Positions 46,937 to 49,282 of a stretch of DNA of 49,282 bases are shown here, piece after piece. Position 1 is the first letter of the stretch. Every line of letters begins with the position of its first letter. This stretch comes from an uncultured Clostridia bacterium (lineage in GTDB: Bacteria > Bacillota > Clostridia > Oscillospirales > Oscillospiraceae): contig CAMHEN010000005.1 in assembly GCA_946184165.1 (NCBI GenBank), positions 1-49,282 of the forward strand. Reading direction: 5' to 3'. The notes under the pieces are model-generated. The model was not told where the DNA came from. It made no database searches and saw nothing but the letters and a program-made list of their open reading frames with translations. The position numbers were made by a program, and so were the translations under genes.

Positions 46937-47461
46937 TTATTGTGTTTTGTCGGCCACAAGCAGCGTGAAGCGGTTTCCCCCGCAGCGGCGGCAGCGGAGA
47001 CTTTTTCCCCGGCCGCGCAGCATGAGCTCCACCGCCCGCCCCCGGCGGACGTAGCGGCTCTCCGCCCCGCAGGTCTCGCAGCGGATCAGGTACTTTGCCT
47101 GCTGCCGCCGAAGCTGGGCCGCCCTCCCCTGCTCCGGTGCGAGCCGCTTGGGATTGCAGCCGACAAGGCGGCACATGTCGCGCCAGACGCGGTCATGCCC
47201 GTGCTTCTCCCCGGGATGCAGCAGATAGACCGCGGCGTGGGCGTACTCATGGCGCACGGTGTCCCAGAACTGCTCGTCGTCCTCCAGGATGAGGGCCGAG
47301 AGCGTGATGCGCAGGGGCCCCACTCCCCGCGCCGGGGAGCGGAAGGAGCCGAGCTGCCGCACGGCACGGCGGGAAATCTTCAGTTCGATGCGGGAGGTAT
47401 CCACCCCGACCAGACGGTCAAGGCGATCATATTCCCGGCGCACCTCCTCCAGGGTATGCAC
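46937..47461 (-). CDS. SprT-like zinc metalloprotein
   Basis: Protein of 174 residues of the SprT-like group (zincin-type). The metal motif HEYAH (His71, Glu72, His75) is followed by GHDRVWRDM, with a third His, and the C-terminus carries a zinc ribbon with CETCGAES and CRRCGGN (about residues 127-165). Its relatives include eukaryotic Spartan, which cuts DNA-bound proteins; the bacterial role is unclear. The start is a GTG at 47461 with GGAGG 6 nt upstream; the open frame to 47533 overlaps the thiamine pyrophosphokinase gene and is rejected. The gene lies one nt after that stop, so the two are a transcription unit. Confidence 0.88.
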   Translation of the reverse strand: MHTLEEVRREYDRLDRLVGVDTSRIELKISRRAVRQLGSFRSPARGVGPLRITLSALILEDDEQFWDTVRHEYAHAAVYLLHPGEKHGHDRVWRDMCRLVGCNPKRLAPEQGRAAQLRRQQAKYLIRCETCGAESRYVRRGRAVELMLRGRGKSLRCRRCGGNRFTLLVADKTQ

Positions 47462-47462
47462 G

Positions 47463-48077
47463 TCACGCCTCCAGTCTGCAGGAGACGAGAGCCAGCGTCC
47501 CGCTCCGGAAGGATATCTCCACATCCGTGACAAAGGCGTTGCTCTGCCCCAGAGTGGTGGGACGGCGCAGCGTCACGTTCTCCGCCTCGTATTTGGCCCC
47601 GCGGATGGTGAGGCCCTCGACTGTCTCCGTCAGCGCGAGCAGCGAGAGGCTGCGGTCGGCCTGATACGGCAGGCGGTACAGGCCGGGGCGCAGGATACGG
47701 AGGAGGGTATCCTCATCCTCCGCCTCCGCCTCCATGCCGAGCCCGGCCGCGTACTCCAGCGTCTGCACATTGGAGAGCAGGTGGTCGAGCCGCCCGCCGA
47801 AGGCGCAGGCAAGGCGCACCGCCTCAAAGCCCTGTTCGGCCGCCCAGCGCACGGCGAGCATGGTGTCCGTGTCGTCCTTCTCCACGGGGTAGCGCAGCAC
47901 CGGCACGTTCTCCGGAAGCGGCCCCGCAAAGGAGTCGAAGTCCCCGAGGATAAGGTCCGGGGTGATCCCCTCCCGCAGGGCGTAGGCAAAGCCCCGGTCG
48001 CAGGCGAGGACGAAGTCCCCCGCCGCCGGGCCGATGGGGGCGTAATCCCCGCCCGCAATGATCACACAGCGTTTCAT
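47463..48077 (-). CDS. thiN: thiamine pyrophosphokinase
   Basis: Enzyme of 204 residues that transfers pyrophosphate from ATP to thiamine, giving thiamine diphosphate. Motifs are LACDRGFAYAL, ILGDFDSF, EKDDTDTMLAV and the AFGGRLDHLLSN thiamine/ATP site, all in the usual order; the length is normal. GGAGGAG precedes the ATG at 48077. Its promoter appears to be partly made by the inverted-repeat element at 48101-48295. No thiamine riboswitch was recognised upstream. Confidence 0.96.
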   Translation of the reverse strand: MKRCVIIAGGDYAPIGPAAGDFVLACDRGFAYALREGITPDLILGDFDSFAGPLPENVPVLRYPVEKDDTDTMLAVRWAAEQGFEAVRLACAFGGRLDHLLSNVQTLEYAAGLGMEAEAEDEDTLLRILRPGLYRLPYQADRSLSLLALTETVEGLTIRGAKYEAENVTLRRPTTLGQSNAFVTDVEISFRSGTLALVSCRLEA

Positions 48078-48097
48078 GGTCTCCTCCGAAGCTGATT

Positions 48098-48126
48098 TTT
48101 ATATGCGTATCGGGTTTAATCAGCAA
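48098..48126 (-). promoter_or_regulatory. thiN promoter candidate, partly within the repeat element
   Basis: On the minus strand TTGCTG (48126-48121) is 17 nt from TATAAA (48103-48098). The -35 and part of the -10 lie inside the inverted-repeat element, so the element supplies most of this promoter. The leader is about 15 nt. Confidence 0.5.
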
Positions 48127-48295
48127 ACCGGCAAACTATTTCGTAGGGGTCGATCCCCGGATCGACCCGAGCCCCTGTTCACTGTACAGGCCATAAGGTT
48201 TCGGGCCGATGAGGGCATCGGCCCCTACGGAGCTAATTTTTTACCGTGCCGCCGTTGATTGAACATACGTTGTTGAGTCAAGCCGATACGCATAT
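48101..48295. repeat. 195-bp palindromic element with 13-bp terminal inverted repeats
   Basis: ATATGCGTATCGG (48101-48113) and CCGATACGCATAT (48283-48295) are perfect inverted repeats, and the following bases continue as an imperfect palindrome. The centre holds CGTAGGGG/CCCCTACG arms around two hairpins, GGTCGAT-N6-ATCGACC and GGGCCGAT-N6-ATCGGCCC. There is no ORF. This layout is that of a MITE-like element, and the central CGTAGGGG..GATCGACC pattern is common in gut Firmicutes. Confidence 0.75.
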
Positions 48296-48400
48296 CGTTT
48301 TATAAACCCTATCACAGCGGCGCCGGTTTTGCAAGGGCCTGGCTTTTGTTCTTGTCTCGCGGACACCTGTTCTTTGTGCAATTTAACAGATTAAAGATTT

Positions 48401-48415
48401 GAAGCAACTTGCTTC
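48401..48415. repeat. small hairpin upstream of the AGCS promoter
   Basis: GAAGC-AACTT-GCTTC, a 5-bp stem, lies about 30 nt upstream of the -35 at 48447. It may mark the end of an adjoining repeat or a regulator site. The region 48296-48446 otherwise holds nothing recognisable. Confidence 0.4.
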
Positions 48416-48446
48416 TTCATCACTTCGCCGATTCTTACAAAAAAAC

Positions 48447-48475
48447 TTGCGTTGGTTTTTTTCGGGTGCTATATT
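48447..48475 (+). promoter_or_regulatory. promoter of the riboswitch/AGCS transcript
   Basis: TTGCGT (48447-48452) is 17 nt from TATATT (48470-48475), with an extended TG. Transcription would begin near 48482, about 55 nt before the riboswitch. Confidence 0.6.
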
Positions 48476-48536
48476 ACCAATATCAGAAGAATACCTCTGA
48501 CGCCATCAGGATCACAACAGGAAACCGACGGCCGAG

Positions 48537-48643
48537 GAACTCTGGAGAAGCTCCGCGCACCGGCGCCCGTTCCGGTCACGCTGCAGGAGTGCCGAAGGTG
48601 CAAGGCCGAAGGGCCGAATCTCTCAGGCAAAAGGACAGAGCGT
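48537..48643 (+). ncRNA. glycine riboswitch (single aptamer visible)
   Basis: The conserved glycine aptamer pattern is clear: a P1 arm ACTCTG (about 48539-48544) pairs with CAGAG near 48636-48641, and the core carries GTGCCGAAGGTGCAAGGCC and GAATCTCTCAGGCAAAAGG, the hallmark of the gcvT motif. Only one complete aptamer is recognised; a tandem second aptamer was not found. A terminator-like hairpin follows at 48673-48696 and the gene after it is a Na+/alanine-glycine symporter, which suits glycine control. Whether glycine turns expression on or off is not decided by the sequence alone. Confidence 0.92.
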
Positions 48644-48672
48644 TCAATCTTTTTGAGGTTGGACGGTTTATC

Positions 48673-48703
48673 CGGCGCCGCTGAGAATGCAGCGCCTTTT
48701 CTA
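48673..48703 (+). terminator. riboswitch-linked terminator hairpin
   Basis: CGCTG-N6-CAGCG with flanking GGC/CC arms forms a short stem, followed by TTTT and CTATTT. It lies 30 nt after the aptamer and 45 nt before the symporter start, a position suited to transcription attenuation. An anti-terminator was not worked out. Confidence 0.6.
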
Positions 48704-48747
48704 TTTAGGGGGATAACGGGCACGCATCACATAAGGGAGGAATACAC

Positions 48748-49282
48748 ATGAGTCTCAGTCAGTTTATCTCAACGATCGACGACATTGCATGGGGTCCCGT
48801 TATGCTGCTTCTGCTCGTCGGCACCGGCTTCTATCTCAGTTTCCGGATGGGCTTCCTGCAGTTCAGCCGCATCCCCTACTGGTGGAAGAATACCGCCGGC
48901 AAGCTCTTTGACAAACACCAGGCGGGCGCGGGCGAAGTCACGCCCTTCCAGGCCCTGACCACGGCGCTCGCCGCCACCGTCGGCACCGGCAACATCGCCG
49001 GCGTCACCGGCGCCATCTTTATCGGCGGTCCCGGCGCGGTTTTCTGGATGTGGGTCGCGGCCCTCGTGGGCATGATGACCAAGTACTCCGAGGTGCTGCT
49101 CGCCGTCCGCTACCGTGAGCGCAACGCCAAGGGCGACTGGGTCGGCGGCCCGATGTACTACATCAAGAACGGCCTCGGGAAGAACTGGGCCTGGCTCGGC
49201 AGCGTGTTCGCCGCCCTGGCGGCTCTCGCCGCCTTCGGCATCGGCAACGCCACCCAGGTGCAGTCCATCGCCGACGCCATCA
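48748..49282 (+). CDS. sodium:alanine/glycine symporter (AGCS family), C-terminal part outside window
   Basis: About 178 N-terminal residues of an AGCS carrier, which imports alanine or glycine with Na+; the full family length is about 450-500. Seen are the first membrane segment (AWGPVMLLLLVGTGFYLS), the family signature ALAATVGTGNIAGVTGAIFI, GGPGAVFWMWVAALVGMMTK and WVGGPMYYIKNGLG. AAGGGAGG lies 7 nt before the ATG. The frame is open to the right edge. Expression should be controlled by the glycine riboswitch upstream, so glycine is a likely substrate. Confidence 0.95.
   Translation, partial: MSLSQFISTIDDIAWGPVMLLLLVGTGFYLSFRMGFLQFSRIPYWWKNTAGKLFDKHQAGAGEVTPFQALTTALAATVGTGNIAGVTGAIFIGGPGAVFWMWVAALVGMMTKYSEVLLAVRYRERNAKGDWVGGPMYYIKNGLGKNWAWLGSVFAALAALAAFGIGNATQVQSIADAI

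Noticed and set aside
48543-48751. Short open frames across the glycine riboswitch
   Set aside because: The conserved riboswitch core and hairpins explain this sequence; none of the frames has a ribosome binding site.

Overview
The window looks like a chromosomal piece of a gut-type Clostridia (Oscillospirales or Lachnospirales-like Firmicute) with fairly high GC. The signs are strong AGGAGG-type ribosome binding sites, LplB/LplC-type ABC permeases, MsmX-like ATPases, a glycine riboswitch before a Na+/alanine symporter, BspA-type surface proteins, and intergenic spaces full of nested palindromes. No tRNA, rRNA, CRISPR, transposase or phage gene was seen. The exact genus cannot be read from the sequence.

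Positions 1-18512 form a pectin (homogalacturonan) utilisation locus. A left operon on the minus strand (4558 to 1) encodes an ABC ATPase, KduI, KduD, an esterase, KDPG aldolase and a KDG kinase cut by the window edge. Together these carry 5-keto-4-deoxyuronate to KDG, then KDPG, then pyruvate plus glyceraldehyde 3-phosphate. An AraC-type regulator (4730-5524, plus) is divergent from it. A second long minus-strand operon (16542 to 5502) encodes two permeases, a 731-residue lipoprotein substrate-binding protein, its own ATPase, five small membrane proteins of unknown function, a GH28 polygalacturonase and a GH105 unsaturated galacturonyl hydrolase. A pectin methylesterase (CE8) is divergent from that operon, across a region with both promoters and an operator-like dyad. 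None of the pectin enzymes has a visible signal peptide, so the likely scheme is import of methylated oligogalacturonides followed by demethylation and cleavage in the cytoplasm. The five extra membrane proteins are the best candidate for something undescribed.

Positions 17658-31000 hold a sugar-phosphate isomerase-like protein, an AraC regulator with a MATE exporter, and a UDP-glucose dehydrogenase plus UDP-glucuronate 4-epimerase pair that makes UDP-galacturonate. They also hold a secreted transglutaminase-like/Ig/LRR protein and an envelope-flavoured operon (two polytopic glycosyltransferases, a secreted protein, an M19 dipeptidase and a YbaK-type deacylase).

Positions 31068-40887 hold an rsmI-led operon (rsmI, SAM methyltransferase, acyltransferase, GltS-like carrier), hpf with a long palindromic leader, a TPR-LRR membrane protein with a partner membrane protein, a small Nif11-like protein behind another palindromic leader, and a PrsW protease. 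Positions 41051-49282 hold an XRE protein with a histone-H1-like linker, a 1476-residue BspA-like surface protein behind three 21-bp iterons, a SprT-like protein, thiamine pyrophosphokinase, a singlet glycine riboswitch and the start of an AGCS symporter.

The non-coding part is unusual. At least six intergenic spaces carry multi-hairpin or inverted-repeat elements, several of which lie between a promoter and its gene or supply promoter elements.
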